Shown: positions 7,487 to 17,323, numbered from the stretch's first letter. The stretch is 32,314 nt of DNA from VGWB01 sp964480945 (GCA_964480945.1 CAYZRX010000039.1:1-32314), one strand, 5' to 3'. Translations and numbers: made by a program. The notes: generated from the letters alone by a model not told the origin.

Positions 7487-9709
7487 ATGAAGACGACCGC
7501 ACCCATCGATGAAATCCGGAAGATCGTAAACACCGATCACTACGATCCGTACAAGATCCTTGGAGCTCACGTGCTCGAGCTGAAAGGAAAGAAGGGTGTC
7601 GCAATCCGCGCCTTTCTGCCGGACGCGGAATCTGCGGAGGTCCTTGAATTAGAGGGGGAGGATGTCGCGCGAACCCATCGGATGAGCAAGATCCTCGAGG
7701 AAGGGTTTTTCGAGGTGTTCATATCAGACCGGGCAGATGTGTTTCGGTACAAGCTCAGAAAGAAGACGGATTCCGGCGAAACGGGTGTATTCTATGACTC
7801 GTATTCCTTCTTGCCGACCTTGACCGATTTCGACCTGTATCTCTTCAACGCCGGGGATCATCACCGCATCTACGAGAAGCTCGGAGCACACTACGCCGAG
7901 GTCAATGGGGTCGGCGGCATTCAATTCGCCGTTTGGGCGCCGGGGGCGCGCAGCGTGAGCGTCATCGGCACCTTCAATGGATGGGACCGCCGGAAGCACG
8001 CGATGAGAGTGCTCGGATCGTCGGGGGTCTGGGAAATATTCATTCCGGGATTGCCCGACGGGGAGCTGTACAAGTTTCAGATCAAGACCCAGGAAAGCAG
8101 GATTTTAGACAAAGCAGACCCGTACGGATTCGAAATGGAGCTGCGGCCGAGCACGGCATCGAGGGTTAACCTGGTTCGCGGGTTCGAGTGGGGAGATGAG
8201 GCGTGGATGAAGCAGCGATCAGAGGCCGGCCGGCTTGCGGGACCTTTGTCGGTGTATGAAGTGCACCTGGGTTCGTGGGCACGCGTGCCTGAGGAGGGCA
8301 ATCGATGGCTCTCGTACCGGGAGATTGCTCCGCGTCTGGTTGAGTACGTCAAGAACCGCGGGTTCACGCACATCGAACTGTTGCCGGTGATGGAGCACCC
8401 GTTGGATGCTTCGTGGGGGTATCAGGTCACGGGGTATTTTGCACCGACGAGCCGCTACGGACGCCCCCAAGATTTCATGTTCTTCATCGACTACTGCCAC
8501 CGGAACGACGTCGGCGTGATCCTTGATTGGGTGCCTGCCCATTTCCCGAAAGATTCCAATGCTCTCGGCCGGTTTGACGGAACGCATCTCTACGAGCATG
8601 CCGACCCCAGAAAAGGGGAGCATCAGGATTGGGGGACCTACATCTTTAACTACGGGAGGCATGAGGTTCGGAATTTCCTCATTAGCAACGCGCTGTACTG
8701 GTTCGACAAGTACCACATCGACGGTGTGAGGATCGATGCAGTGGCTTCCATGCTCTATCTTGACTACTCCCGACGAGAAGGTGAATGGATCCCGAACCAG
8801 TACGGAGGGCGGGAGAACATTGACGCGATCGAGTTCCTGAAACATCTTAACCGCATCGTGCACCACTACTACCCCGGAGTATTGATGATTGCCGAGGAAT
8901 CGACCGCGTGGCCGGGAGTCACGAACAGTCTCGAGAACGGGGGCCTGGGATTCGACCTCAAGTGGAACATGGGGTGGATGCACGATATGCTCGAGTATTT
9001 CTCGCTCGATCCCATCTACCGATCGTACCATCAGCGCAATCTCACATTCGTCCTTCTGTATGCGTTCAGCGAGCGGTTTCTTCTGCCGCTCTCACACGAT
9101 GAGGTCGTTCACGGTAAGCGAGGTCTCCTGGACAAGATGCCCGGCGATCTTTGGCAGAAGTTCGCGAATCTGCGGGCGCTTTTTGCTTTGATGTACGCGT
9201 TTCCAGGGAAGAAGCTTCTCTTCATGGGCGACGAATTCGGCCAATGGGTGGAATGGAATGACGAGGCCTCGCTCGATTGGCACCTCCTGGACTATGATTT
9301 TCACAAGGGGGTCTTGCGACTGATCGACGACCTGCACAAGCTCTATGCGAGGGAACCGGCTCTCTTCGAGGTAGATTTCGAGTATCGCGGATTTGAGTGG
9401 ATCGATTTTCAAGACAGCGGCAGCGCCGTGATTTTGTTCGAGCGGAAGGGACGTGACCCACGCGGGAGGGTGGTCGTGGCGTGCAATTTTACGCCCGTGC
9501 CGAGGTACGGCTATCGCGTCGGCGTGTCTGAGAGGGGAGTATACGAAGAGTTGGCCAACACCGATTCCTCGTTCTACGGAGGAAGTAATCTGGGAAATGC
9601 CGGAAAGATCCAAGCCGAAGAGATACCTTTTCATCATCGCCCATATTCGCTGAACCTGACTTTGCCTCCACTCGCTGTCGTCTATCTCAAGCGCCGATCA
9701 GACTCGTAA
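7487..9709 (+). CDS. glgB: 1,4-alpha-glucan branching enzyme
   Basis: Makes alpha-1,6 branches in glycogen by transferring cut alpha-1,4 chains. The 740 residues match the long GlgB form. A first beta-rich module (about 1-120) is followed by a CBM48 module (about 140-230) and the GH13 barrel. GH13 regions: DWVPAHFP (Asp347), DGVRIDAVASM (Arg415 and nucleophile Asp417), MIAEES (acid Glu470), LPLSHDEVVHG (Asp538). The C-terminal beta domain ends near LPPLAVVYLKRR. No glgA, glgC or glgP gene is nearby in this operon, so storage metabolism here is partly encoded elsewhere. The gene ends facing the debranching-like glycosidase gene. Confidence 0.97.
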   Translation: MKTTAPIDEIRKIVNTDHYDPYKILGAHVLELKGKKGVAIRAFLPDAESAEVLELEGEDVARTHRMSKILEEGFFEVFISDRADVFRYKLRKKTDSGETGVFYDSYSFLPTLTDFDLYLFNAGDHHRIYEKLGAHYAEVNGVGGIQFAVWAPGARSVSVIGTFNGWDRRKHAMRVLGSSGVWEIFIPGLPDGELYKFQIKTQESRILDKADPYGFEMELRPSTASRVNLVRGFEWGDEAWMKQRSEAGRLAGPLSVYEVHLGSWARVPEEGNRWLSYREIAPRLVEYVKNRGFTHIELLPVMEHPLDASWGYQVTGYFAPTSRYGRPQDFMFFIDYCHRNDVGVILDWVPAHFPKDSNALGRFDGTHLYEHADPRKGEHQDWGTYIFNYGRHEVRNFLISNALYWFDKYHIDGVRIDAVASMLYLDYSRREGEWIPNQYGGRENIDAIEFLKHLNRIVHHYYPGVLMIAEESTAWPGVTNSLENGGLGFDLKWNMGWMHDMLEYFSLDPIYRSYHQRNLTFVLLYAFSERFLLPLSHDEVVHGKRGLLDKMPGDLWQKFANLRALFALMYAFPGKKLLFMGDEFGQWVEWNDEASLDWHLLDYDFHKGVLRLIDDLHKLYAREPALFEVDFEYRGFEWIDFQDSGSAVILFERKGRDPRGRVVVACNFTPVPRYGYRVGVSERGVYEELANTDSSFYGGSNLGNAGKIQAEEIPFHHRPYSLNLTLPPLAVVYLKRRSDS

Positions 9710-9756
9710 TCGATCAGCGGTGATGCTAGACGTGTGCACGGATCTTTTCTCGGAAC

Positions 9757-12700
9757 TCACCTTTTTTTTCGGGACAACAAGATGAGCTCTACCTTCTTGC
9801 GTCCATAGCTTCCGCTTCCTTTGTCCTCGTCGATCGTTAGGAGGAGTTCTAGCTTCTCCCCGGACCTCCGGCCCATCTCCGCACCTTGGGCCGATCGGAT
9901 CGATTGGTCATAGTCGAAGACGAGGAGAGAGTAGCGGCATGCTGCCTTACCCTCTACTTCGAGAATGTACTCCCGCTCAGTCCACTTCTCCTCGAGGATT
10001 CGAAGCCCCGAAGATTCCTGAGCCTTTTTGAGGATTGGAATCGGCGGAAGGACCGCAACGCCGCCTGAATGGCGAAAGGCGACCTCAGCGGAGTTCACCA
10101 GCTTGAACTCTACAACGGGCACATCAGAGTATTCGCGGATGAGCGTCCGCTTGTCGGACCTCTTCGACCCTTCCAAGATCTCGTCGATGCTCGTCCCAAG
10201 GGGGAAATACGGTTGAAGTTGCACGTTGATCGGCCGGGGTGAGGAAGATCGGAACCGAAACACTGTCCGCCCTTTCTCTCGGTTCATTCTCAGCTCGATA
10301 GCCTGATTGCCGACACGGATATTCTTGATCTCTGCGGTTGGCCATTCGGGCGGGAAATAGGGCCGGAACGAGAGCGTTCTGCCAAGGCTGTCGGCCTTCA
10401 AGCCGAACATGCCCTCCAGGAGGGGCTGCAGAACCATTGTTTCCGACCAAGCCTGGTGCGGACACACGCCGGCGGGCTGAAATCGCTCGCCGTGGAGCAC
10501 TTCCACTGTATAACCAGCGCCAAACGCTCTAAAAAGGCCCAGGCTGGAGGAAATATGCTGAAAGGCTTGAACTGGTCGGGCCCCAACGAATTCCGCCAGA
10601 GCAGCCCATCCTGTGAAGAGAGGCCAAACGCTTCCGTAATGGTACCCTGTGGGATTGTACAACGGATCGTTTCTGCCCACGATTCGGACTCCCCAATCGG
10701 CCGAGAAATCCATAGAGTTGCACAAGCTAAGACATTGACTTGCCAGCTCTTGACTCCCGCAGCCAAAGTAGATTCCAGGGGCTGTCAGAGTCGTCTTGTC
10801 CTTTCGATAGCTTCCGTTCGAGAGTTTGCCGAAGTTGAAGCACCCCGTTTTCGGGTTCCAGAAGTCCCTGCTGATGATCTTCCTCACGGCCACCGATTCG
10901 CGTCTCCATTCCCGTGCAAGATTGTCCCTTCCGATGGATCTAGCCACAAATCCCGACTCTTCGAGCGCCTGGCCCCAGCAGGCAGCGAGATAGTGCTCCG
11001 TGTGCACCGGGAAGAGCTTTCCACCCTCCACCCAGCCGTGACCGACGTTTGTATTCTCGATTAAATGATCCCCGTCTGTGTCGGTCTTGAGGCAGAAATC
11101 GAGAGCTTTTCGGATTCGTGGAAACTCCTTTCGTACGAAGGGGAGATCTCCGCTCGCCCGCAAGTACCGCCCCATCAAGATCAGAAAAAGCGGGGTCGAA
11201 TCTGCTGCGTCATAATGAGCGTAGCCACTCGTCGTTAGCTCGTGCAGGATCTTGCCGTCGACATCTTGGTTCCGACCGAGAAACTCGAGCACGCTCCGCA
11301 CCTGTTCGAGGTTTCCATAGGCGAGCACGCCCAAGCTTGTCCAAACGCTGTCCCGGCCAAAGTACCACGCGTACCCCGGCCGACCGCTTGTCTTGTGCCC
11401 ACCGTTCCACCCTGAGTCACTGAGCCCATACCCCGCCATGAATGAACTGCCCAGGCCAGGAATTCCTACAAAGAATCGATCCGTCGCCGCGAGCGCCCAA
11501 CGATATGACTCATTGAACTCCTGATCCGGAGTATTGACCTGGACGTAGTGCCGGTCGAGTCCCTTGAAATGTCTGGCCTGCTCGTCAATCCGCCGCTGAG
11601 GGTTTTTGAGGATCGACCGATACGCACTCACAGCCTCCCGTTCCCCTTGGCTGGAACCTGCGAACGCGACGGTGCATTCCGGCTGCGTCGTTGCCAGCGT
11701 GAAGCGAAAGGCGACGGCAACCTGAACTTCATCCGTCGGTGTCCCTACCAGTTCGCCTTTGTGCACTGAAATCATCTGGAACCGGCCCACAAGGTGCGCG
11801 TTTGGCTTGACGGAACAGCCCAGGAGGGAGACCAGGCTGCCGCCGTCTGCTGAAACAAAGGCCCCCTGAAGCCTGTCATCCCAGGCGAATCTCAACGAGC
11901 CTGTCACATGTTCACTTAGAGGCCACATTAACCTGAGGTCGATCGTCGCAACAAGGACGAGCTCCACCGCTCGAAGACCTTTGATTCTGTAATGAACCGC
12001 CCCGCATGGTCTGCTTCGATCAGCAAAAGTGATTTCCTCAATTGCCGCGTCCTCAAGTTGATATTCGCGTGTGAAAGAATCGGGCTTCACGGTTACCCGG
12101 GGATTGAGATAGTCGGTCCATATCAAATCCCGCCCATCGGTTTTGATCCCTACCCTGAGATCCTTCAAGATTCGAACTGGATGGCACCAGGCTTCGAGAA
12201 GTCCGCTTCGCTCCTTTCCCATGAGGAGAATCCTTTTCCCGCCAAGATCGAAGAATTGTTCCTCTGCGTGATCCGCGGCTTCAAGGTCGCGGCGGATCGT
12301 CAACCGATCTGGAGTCGGGAGGAGGCTGGAGGAGATCGAGCCGATCGGCTTGCTGTGGTGTTTTGATACTTCAACTGTACGCTCTTCGAAAGACCAGTAC
12401 GTCTTCGTGAGAGCTCCGCGTGTTCGGCTGCCGGAGTCACTACAGCCTCGCTTCCTCCTCGCGAGATAGAGGAGGCAATTTCTGGCGAACCGTTCCAGGT
12501 GGAGGCGAAATCGATGCTCCGCCTCCTCGAAATAGAAATGACAGCCGATAGCGAGTACTCTCCCTTTGCCCACGCTGTACTCAACGACATTGCGTCGCTG
12601 CTCGTTCAGCTTGATGTAGAGCTTTTCGACGGCTACCACGCGACCACTTGCGGGCAGGTTATTCTCGTAGTAACAGACAGAATGCCCGGCCCCCACCTTA

Positions 12701-13149
12701 GGTGACCACGTATAGAGCCCTCCGAGGAAACCATCGAAGATCGGGTGACTCCCTCGCGAACCGAAACCGCGAATGTCTGGATAATCCTGAGCCCACGATT
12801 CCTCAGCCCATGGGCCCTTCATCCTGACGTTCGGTACGGCGGTCTCGATTTGAAGTGGGACGGCGTATTGGGAAGCGAGGAGGGAGAGGAGTAGCCTCCC
12901 GCCTCGGCGGAGATAGCTCGCGATGGAAGTGAGTACCTGCGGATCCAACGAGTCAAAGGGAAGATCAACGGAGGAGTCGAAATGCCACCACAGGAGATCG
13001 AATGATCGGAGGGAAGAGGGGATGTCCTTGATCGATTCAAACGTGAGGCGTTTGGCTTTGACATCCTTCTGCTCTTGCAGGAACTTCCAGGCTCCACGCT
13101 CCTCACCCGAGACGGTAGACGGATTGCCGACCAGGTAGCCGACTCTCAT
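9757..13149 (-). CDS. Glycogen-debranching-like glycosidase with N-terminal amidotransferase-like domain
   Basis: Protein of 1130 residues without a signal peptide. Residues 1-230 form a glutamine-amidotransferase/ThuA-like alpha-beta domain: it starts MRVGYLVGNPS, has YLRRGGRLLLS near 80 and GKGRVLAIGCHFYF near 195-207. About 270-530 is a beta-rich domain like the N-terminal part of bacterial debranching enzymes (GLLEAWCHPVRILKD). About 540-910 is an (alpha/alpha)6-barrel of the amylo-1,6-glucosidase (GDE_C) type with YAWYFGRDSVWTS near 595-606 and IENTNVGHGWVEGG near 697-710. The last 200 residues are beta-rich. It likely cuts alpha-glucan branches or a related glucan in the cytoplasm. The start is ATG 13149, overlapping the upstream stop as TGATG; GTG 13152 is possible. 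Exact substrate is unknown. Confidence 0.8.
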   Translation of the reverse strand: MRVGYLVGNPSTVSGEERGAWKFLQEQKDVKAKRLTFESIKDIPSSLRSFDLLWWHFDSSVDLPFDSLDPQVLTSIASYLRRGGRLLLSLLASQYAVPLQIETAVPNVRMKGPWAEESWAQDYPDIRGFGSRGSHPIFDGFLGGLYTWSPKVGAGHSVCYYENNLPASGRVVAVEKLYIKLNEQRRNVVEYSVGKGRVLAIGCHFYFEEAEHRFRLHLERFARNCLLYLARRKRGCSDSGSRTRGALTKTYWSFEERTVEVSKHHSKPIGSISSSLLPTPDRLTIRRDLEAADHAEEQFFDLGGKRILLMGKERSGLLEAWCHPVRILKDLRVGIKTDGRDLIWTDYLNPRVTVKPDSFTREYQLEDAAIEEITFADRSRPCGAVHYRIKGLRAVELVLVATIDLRLMWPLSEHVTGSLRFAWDDRLQGAFVSADGGSLVSLLGCSVKPNAHLVGRFQMISVHKGELVGTPTDEVQVAVAFRFTLATTQPECTVAFAGSSQGEREAVSAYRSILKNPQRRIDEQARHFKGLDRHYVQVNTPDQEFNESYRWALAATDRFFVGIPGLGSSFMAGYGLSDSGWNGGHKTSGRPGYAWYFGRDSVWTSLGVLAYGNLEQVRSVLEFLGRNQDVDGKILHELTTSGYAHYDAADSTPLFLILMGRYLRASGDLPFVRKEFPRIRKALDFCLKTDTDGDHLIENTNVGHGWVEGGKLFPVHTEHYLAACWGQALEESGFVARSIGRDNLAREWRRESVAVRKIISRDFWNPKTGCFNFGKLSNGSYRKDKTTLTAPGIYFGCGSQELASQCLSLCNSMDFSADWGVRIVGRNDPLYNPTGYHYGSVWPLFTGWAALAEFVGARPVQAFQHISSSLGLFRAFGAGYTVEVLHGERFQPAGVCPHQAWSETMVLQPLLEGMFGLKADSLGRTLSFRPYFPPEWPTAEIKNIRVGNQAIELRMNREKGRTVFRFRSSSPRPINVQLQPYFPLGTSIDEILEGSKRSDKRTLIREYSDVPVVEFKLVNSAEVAFRHSGGVAVLPPIPILKKAQESSGLRILEEKWTEREYILEVEGKAACRYSLLVFDYDQSIRSAQGAEMGRRSGEKLELLLTIDEDKGSGSYGRKKVELILLSRKKR

Positions 13150-16007
13150 CACCGCAGCTCGACCTGCATCATGTAATTTCGCTCGAAAAGCTCATCCCAC
13201 ACCCAGAGGTCGGTTGAAGTCTGCAAGCCGATCCTGATGCTGAACTTCTTCCCTCGTACGAGCTTGAGACCATAGTCGGCGTTCCGAAGGATCGTCACCG
13301 TCACCTCATATTCATTCTTTTCCGGGGAGGGAACAGACCAAGCCACCTTCAGGTCTGTCGGTTTCAGGATATCCCGACGGTCTCTCGGCGGATCGGTCCA
13401 ACTCGAACAATCGCGCAGGTAATAATCAGCCATCCTTACCGAGTCACTCGATTGAAGGAGCCGAATCTGGAAATTGTCGAACCCGTGAAACCAGCCATCG
13501 TTGTCAGCGTCGATCTGAAAAAGCAGATTTGCCGGCTTGTCGACTTTATAGGAGAGCAGAAGCGCCGATTCGCTCCACGCAAGATCGATTGTGGCAGAAA
13601 GGTCCGGTGCCGTGATCGTCCCAAAACGACGGAGCGGGAGCTCGCCCACTTCTTCGACCTTGGGGATCTTCGGGTTGATGGCGTACAAGGGCTCCGGATC
13701 AACGCCGTCCGTGATCCCGTCACCGTCGGTATCCGGGTTTTTCAAATCGGAGCCTCGAGATGTGCCGGCCATTACCTCTGCAAGGTCGTTGAGCCCGTCG
13801 GCGTCCGTGTCCTTCAAACGTGGATTCCCTCCGAGGCGGTTCTCATCAAAGGGAAGCGAGGCATCGTCGTCCGGAACTCCGTCCCGGTCCGCATCGGCGG
13901 TTGCGGTGAGCTGTGCGGACTTCAAGTTCAGCCACGAGTCCGTGCCGGCGTTCCGCAAGATGTGCGCGTTGAAGTCGAAGTCCTCACCGAAACGCCCCGG
14001 CATTTTCCACGGCAGGTCCGGGTGATAGTATTGCCGGTAACCGCTGGCGTCCATCAACGCATCCACCTGGTGGTTGAACTCGTGAGTGATCAGCCAATCC
14101 TGTCGACTGAACTTATCCTGGAAAGGAATTCCGGTATAACCGGTCGTCTTGCCGTATTTCCACGGTGCGGGAAGGCCGTACGTTCCGCCGCCGACCGCTT
14201 GTCGGATGCTGATGGAATCTCTCTTCGAGGGATCTCTTAACGCACTCGTCCTTCTCGTAGGATAGTTGACCCACGCGTATGGGCAGATGAGCGCGGCGTA
14301 ATCCTCGGGTCTCTTGCCGAAGAATTTTGCTGCCTGCTCGAAATCCCTGGTGACACGCTCGTTCGGCGCAAGCCAGTATGGGTCACTATCACCCACCTCG
14401 TGCAGCCAGAGGGTATCCTCGACGACATAGAAATCGAAATCGAGAACGAACCGGCACGCGGAGTTGCGGAAGTAGAATTCCCGGTTGAAGTCCGTCGCCT
14501 GCCTGAGGTACGACAAGTCCTCCTCGGTCATCGTACGGCCGTCGGGGATCTCGGGATACCGGTCGCGAGGGTATCTGTCCCGATAGCAGATGGTCCTGTA
14601 GACCATGTACATCACGGGAAGGCGGCTCAACGGCATCATCTTGGGGTCGGAGGGGGGTGTCGTGAAGCGGAAGACCTTCGAGCGTGAAAATGACGCGGGG
14701 ATCGTCTCGAGGCCTGGCGTTAGCCGGAACAGATAGCGAGTCAACGGTCGAAGGTTCTTCACCATCGCCGTGTGCCTGCCGTTTCGTGCGGTCTCGATCG
14801 ACATCGCGCGCAGCCAGATCGTTCCATCACCGGAGTACTCCAACATCGGTTGTGCGATCGAACTACTATGCCAAGAGATCTGCATCGTTCTCGGCGAGAT
14901 GGGTTGGGTCGTCACCGGAAATGTGTCGATTCGTGGGTCCCATATCACCAGTTTGTCATAATCCGCGACGACGATCTTGTCCTGGTCATAGATGTCGATC
15001 CCTCGTGGCGCCTTGAATCCTCCGATGACGGATGCGTCGAGAGAGCCTAGCAGCCGACCCTTGGGGTCGAACTGAAAGACCGTGCGCGCGCCGGGGTCGG
15101 CCACAAAAAGGGTTGTGGATGTTGAAGCCAGGCTCGACGGCGCCACTAGTCGATCACAGATGGAGTCGATGACCGTTCCCGCACTGTTGGAGACGATAAC
15201 TCGGCGGCGTTCAATGGTGTACACACGGTCTTTGATCTTGGCGGTTGTCGTCAGCGGGGGCTGCTCTCCTTGAAGGTCGAGTGCGACGACCTTGCCGGCC
15301 GCGTTCATTCTCAGGAGCCGATGCGACTCCGGGCTGTAGATGGTGAGGTCGCGGCCGATGGCTTTCACGTATCCGACGTGTTGAAAGGTGATTTCGGAGC
15401 CGATCGCCGGGACCCTGCTGGGCACAGGAGGAGCGTTAGCGAAGACTCTTACCGATTTGAAGTCAGAGCGGCCGTCGGAGGCCTGAAGGCCGATGTAACC
15501 GGACGGGAAAAGCAGATTCGTGTCGATTCCGACGGAGGCCCCATCGACGAAAATCTCATATCGTTTCTTGGGTGGATCGATGTCGATTCGGAGGGTGATC
15601 CAATCGGTTGGAGATTTGGGGGAATCGAACGTGTTCGTGGCAGTGAATTCCCCCGCCCCGTCGAAATATCCCGCGAGGATACTTTTCTCATCGAAGCGGA
15701 CCATTTGTGAGAGGGCTTTCGACGACCTGTCATCGAGGTCGAAATAGACACCTGCCCTACTCCCTCGCAGCCTCACCTCAAACGAAAAAGGTCGCGTATC
15801 ATACGTGTAGTACGTTGACGCAAGAAGCTGGTCGTAGCTTCTTGTTTGAATCGTGAGCGTTGAGTCTGTGATACGCCAGTCTCCCGTGGCGCATTTCCAC
15901 TCCGATCCCAGAGTGGCCCTCTGAAAATCATCGTGAAGCCAGATGTTTTGCCCCCTCGCGCTCGCGACGAAGACTATCAAGAAGATGGCGGTAACGAGTC
16001 GGTTCAT
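13149..16007 (-). CDS. Secreted multidomain protein with HEFNH metallopeptidase-like motif and TSP3 repeats
   Basis: Protein of 952 residues with a signal peptide (MNRLVTAIFLIVFVASARG, cleavage near 19). Domain reading: 20-190 concanavalin-like jelly roll (DUF1080/LamG-like); 205-365 six-strand-type repeats resembling an NHL beta-propeller (LASTSTTLFVADPGARTVFQ); 370-455 fibronectin-III-like; 460-700 a region with HEFNH at 642-646, an HExxH zinc-metallopeptidase signature; 704-772 calcium-binding thrombospondin type-3 repeats (DADRDGVPDD, DTDADGLND, DTDGDGITDG); 790-952 a CBM9/DOMON-like beta domain (DADNDGWFHGFDNFQIRL). The frame is open upstream to 16046, but ATG 16007 starts at the signal peptide and overlaps the TPR gene stop as ATGA. 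It is probably exported to the surface or medium. Whether it is a protease or only a carbohydrate-binding scaffold is not proven. Confidence 0.75.
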   Translation of the reverse strand: MNRLVTAIFLIVFVASARGQNIWLHDDFQRATLGSEWKCATGDWRITDSTLTIQTRSYDQLLASTYYTYDTRPFSFEVRLRGSRAGVYFDLDDRSSKALSQMVRFDEKSILAGYFDGAGEFTATNTFDSPKSPTDWITLRIDIDPPKKRYEIFVDGASVGIDTNLLFPSGYIGLQASDGRSDFKSVRVFANAPPVPSRVPAIGSEITFQHVGYVKAIGRDLTIYSPESHRLLRMNAAGKVVALDLQGEQPPLTTTAKIKDRVYTIERRRVIVSNSAGTVIDSICDRLVAPSSLASTSTTLFVADPGARTVFQFDPKGRLLGSLDASVIGGFKAPRGIDIYDQDKIVVADYDKLVIWDPRIDTFPVTTQPISPRTMQISWHSSSIAQPMLEYSGDGTIWLRAMSIETARNGRHTAMVKNLRPLTRYLFRLTPGLETIPASFSRSKVFRFTTPPSDPKMMPLSRLPVMYMVYRTICYRDRYPRDRYPEIPDGRTMTEEDLSYLRQATDFNREFYFRNSACRFVLDFDFYVVEDTLWLHEVGDSDPYWLAPNERVTRDFEQAAKFFGKRPEDYAALICPYAWVNYPTRRTSALRDPSKRDSISIRQAVGGGTYGLPAPWKYGKTTGYTGIPFQDKFSRQDWLITHEFNHQVDALMDASGYRQYYHPDLPWKMPGRFGEDFDFNAHILRNAGTDSWLNLKSAQLTATADADRDGVPDDDASLPFDENRLGGNPRLKDTDADGLNDLAEVMAGTSRGSDLKNPDTDGDGITDGVDPEPLYAINPKIPKVEEVGELPLRRFGTITAPDLSATIDLAWSESALLLSYKVDKPANLLFQIDADNDGWFHGFDNFQIRLLQSSDSVRMADYYLRDCSSWTDPPRDRRDILKPTDLKVAWSVPSPEKNEYEVTVTILRNADYGLKLVRGKKFSIRIGLQTSTDLWVWDELFERNYMMQVELR

Positions 16008-17296
16008 TCTTTGGCCTTCAGAGACCTCATACGGATCTTGGTCCATTCGACGCGCCTCGTTTCAACGGAGTCGTTCTCTGCAAGCTTCAGATATTTTTGA
16101 TAGTTTCGAAGGGCCGCACGTGTATCGCCGACATCATCGAGAGCCGAGGCGAGAGACCAGAGAGCTTTTGCCATGGTAGAATCAATCCGGAGGGCGGCGT
16201 CATATGATTGGATTGCCTCCCGGTACTTGCGCGAGGCAAAGTAGAGATCGCCCAGCTGCATGTAAATGTCGGCGATCTCTTCCGGATGATGCGCGCGGAT
16301 GGCGCCATGGAAGGCCGCGACGATGGACGGCAGGGAATCGACTTTCCGAAGCGCGCGGGCCAAGTTGATGTAGAGGAAAGGGCTCTCCGGATCAATCTGG
16401 ATCGCGCGCTTGTAGGCGAGCACGGATGAGTCATACTTCTGAACTTGAAAGTATGCGTGCCCCAGATTTCCGAGATACACGTCGCTCAACGAGTCGAGTT
16501 CGGATGCCTTCCGGAACGCATCCGTTGCATGCGGGTAGTTATCGAGCGCGCGATAGCAGAGACCGACCTTATTCATGAGGTCGGCATTGTCCCGCCGATG
16601 GTCTGCCGCTTCCCGGTACAGCGTGAGGGCCTGGGCGTAATGCTTCTTGACGTAGTAAATCGACGCGAGGACGTTCAACGCAGGCACAAAATTGGGATTG
16701 AGCGTGAGACAGACTGTGAAGCAGACCTCTGCCGAGTCTTGGTTCGCAAGCGCTACCAACGCCGTTCCAAGGTAGTAATAGGAGAGAAAATCATCAGGGT
16801 TCTCAGCAAGGACCCGGCCAAACAGCTGTGCGGATTCATCATAAGATCGCAGGTCATTGGAGAGAAGCCCTAAGGCCAACAGGGCAGGGATGTACGTCGA
16901 GTCAGCCTGGATGATGCGGGCATATTGTTCTCGACCCTCGTCGATCGCTCCTGCCTGAATGAGAAAGCGGGCGAGTTGATATCGGTACGTCACGTTGCCT
17001 GAGTCGAGCGAGGCCGCCTCGCGGAGGAGCTTGTTGGCCTTTGCGAAATCATTCAACGCCGCGTAGCTGAGACCGAGGCTGAATCGCTCGCGTGCGGTGC
17101 CGGTGTCCGCTCCCGCCTGCAGAAATGTCTTTATGGCTTCGACGTAGAAACCGTTCGAGTGAAGGGTCAAGGCTGCGGCTACTAAGCTGTCAACTCTTGC
17201 TTTCGATGAATCGATTTGCTGAGGCGTCCACGCGCCGGCGTCTGAGAAGACGAGCGGCGAGAGAAGCAAGACATAGGAGAGTCTAGGGAATCGCAT
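16004..17296 (-). CDS. Secreted/periplasmic TPR-repeat protein
   Basis: Protein of 430 residues. It starts with a signal peptide (MRFPRLSYVLLLSPLVFSDAGA), followed by roughly eleven tetratricopeptide repeats that fill the rest of the chain. Recurrent helix pairs include RFSLGLSYAALNDFAKANKL, YLGNLGHAYFQVQKYDSSVL and YMQLGDLYFASRKYREAIQS. TPR arrays bind protein partners; no catalytic domain is present. The stop overlaps the start of the secreted HEFNH protein (ATGA), so the two are made together and may interact. The APC permease stop lies 27 bases upstream. Confidence 0.85.
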   Translation of the reverse strand: MRFPRLSYVLLLSPLVFSDAGAWTPQQIDSSKARVDSLVAAALTLHSNGFYVEAIKTFLQAGADTGTARERFSLGLSYAALNDFAKANKLLREAASLDSGNVTYRYQLARFLIQAGAIDEGREQYARIIQADSTYIPALLALGLLSNDLRSYDESAQLFGRVLAENPDDFLSYYYLGTALVALANQDSAEVCFTVCLTLNPNFVPALNVLASIYYVKKHYAQALTLYREAADHRRDNADLMNKVGLCYRALDNYPHATDAFRKASELDSLSDVYLGNLGHAYFQVQKYDSSVLAYKRAIQIDPESPFLYINLARALRKVDSLPSIVAAFHGAIRAHHPEEIADIYMQLGDLYFASRKYREAIQSYDAALRIDSTMAKALWSLASALDDVGDTRAALRNYQKYLKLAENDSVETRRVEWTKIRMRSLKAKE

Positions 17297-17323
17297 AGCT
17301 GCCTCGTTTGAAAAAGCATCCTG

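Noticed and set aside
8219..9031. A 270-codon open frame on the minus strand
   Set aside because: It is antisense to the catalytic core of glgB, whose motifs are all present on the other strand.
13452..14240. A 262-codon open frame on the plus strand
   Set aside because: It is antisense to the TSP3 and HEFNH regions of the large secreted protein and has no recognisable domain.
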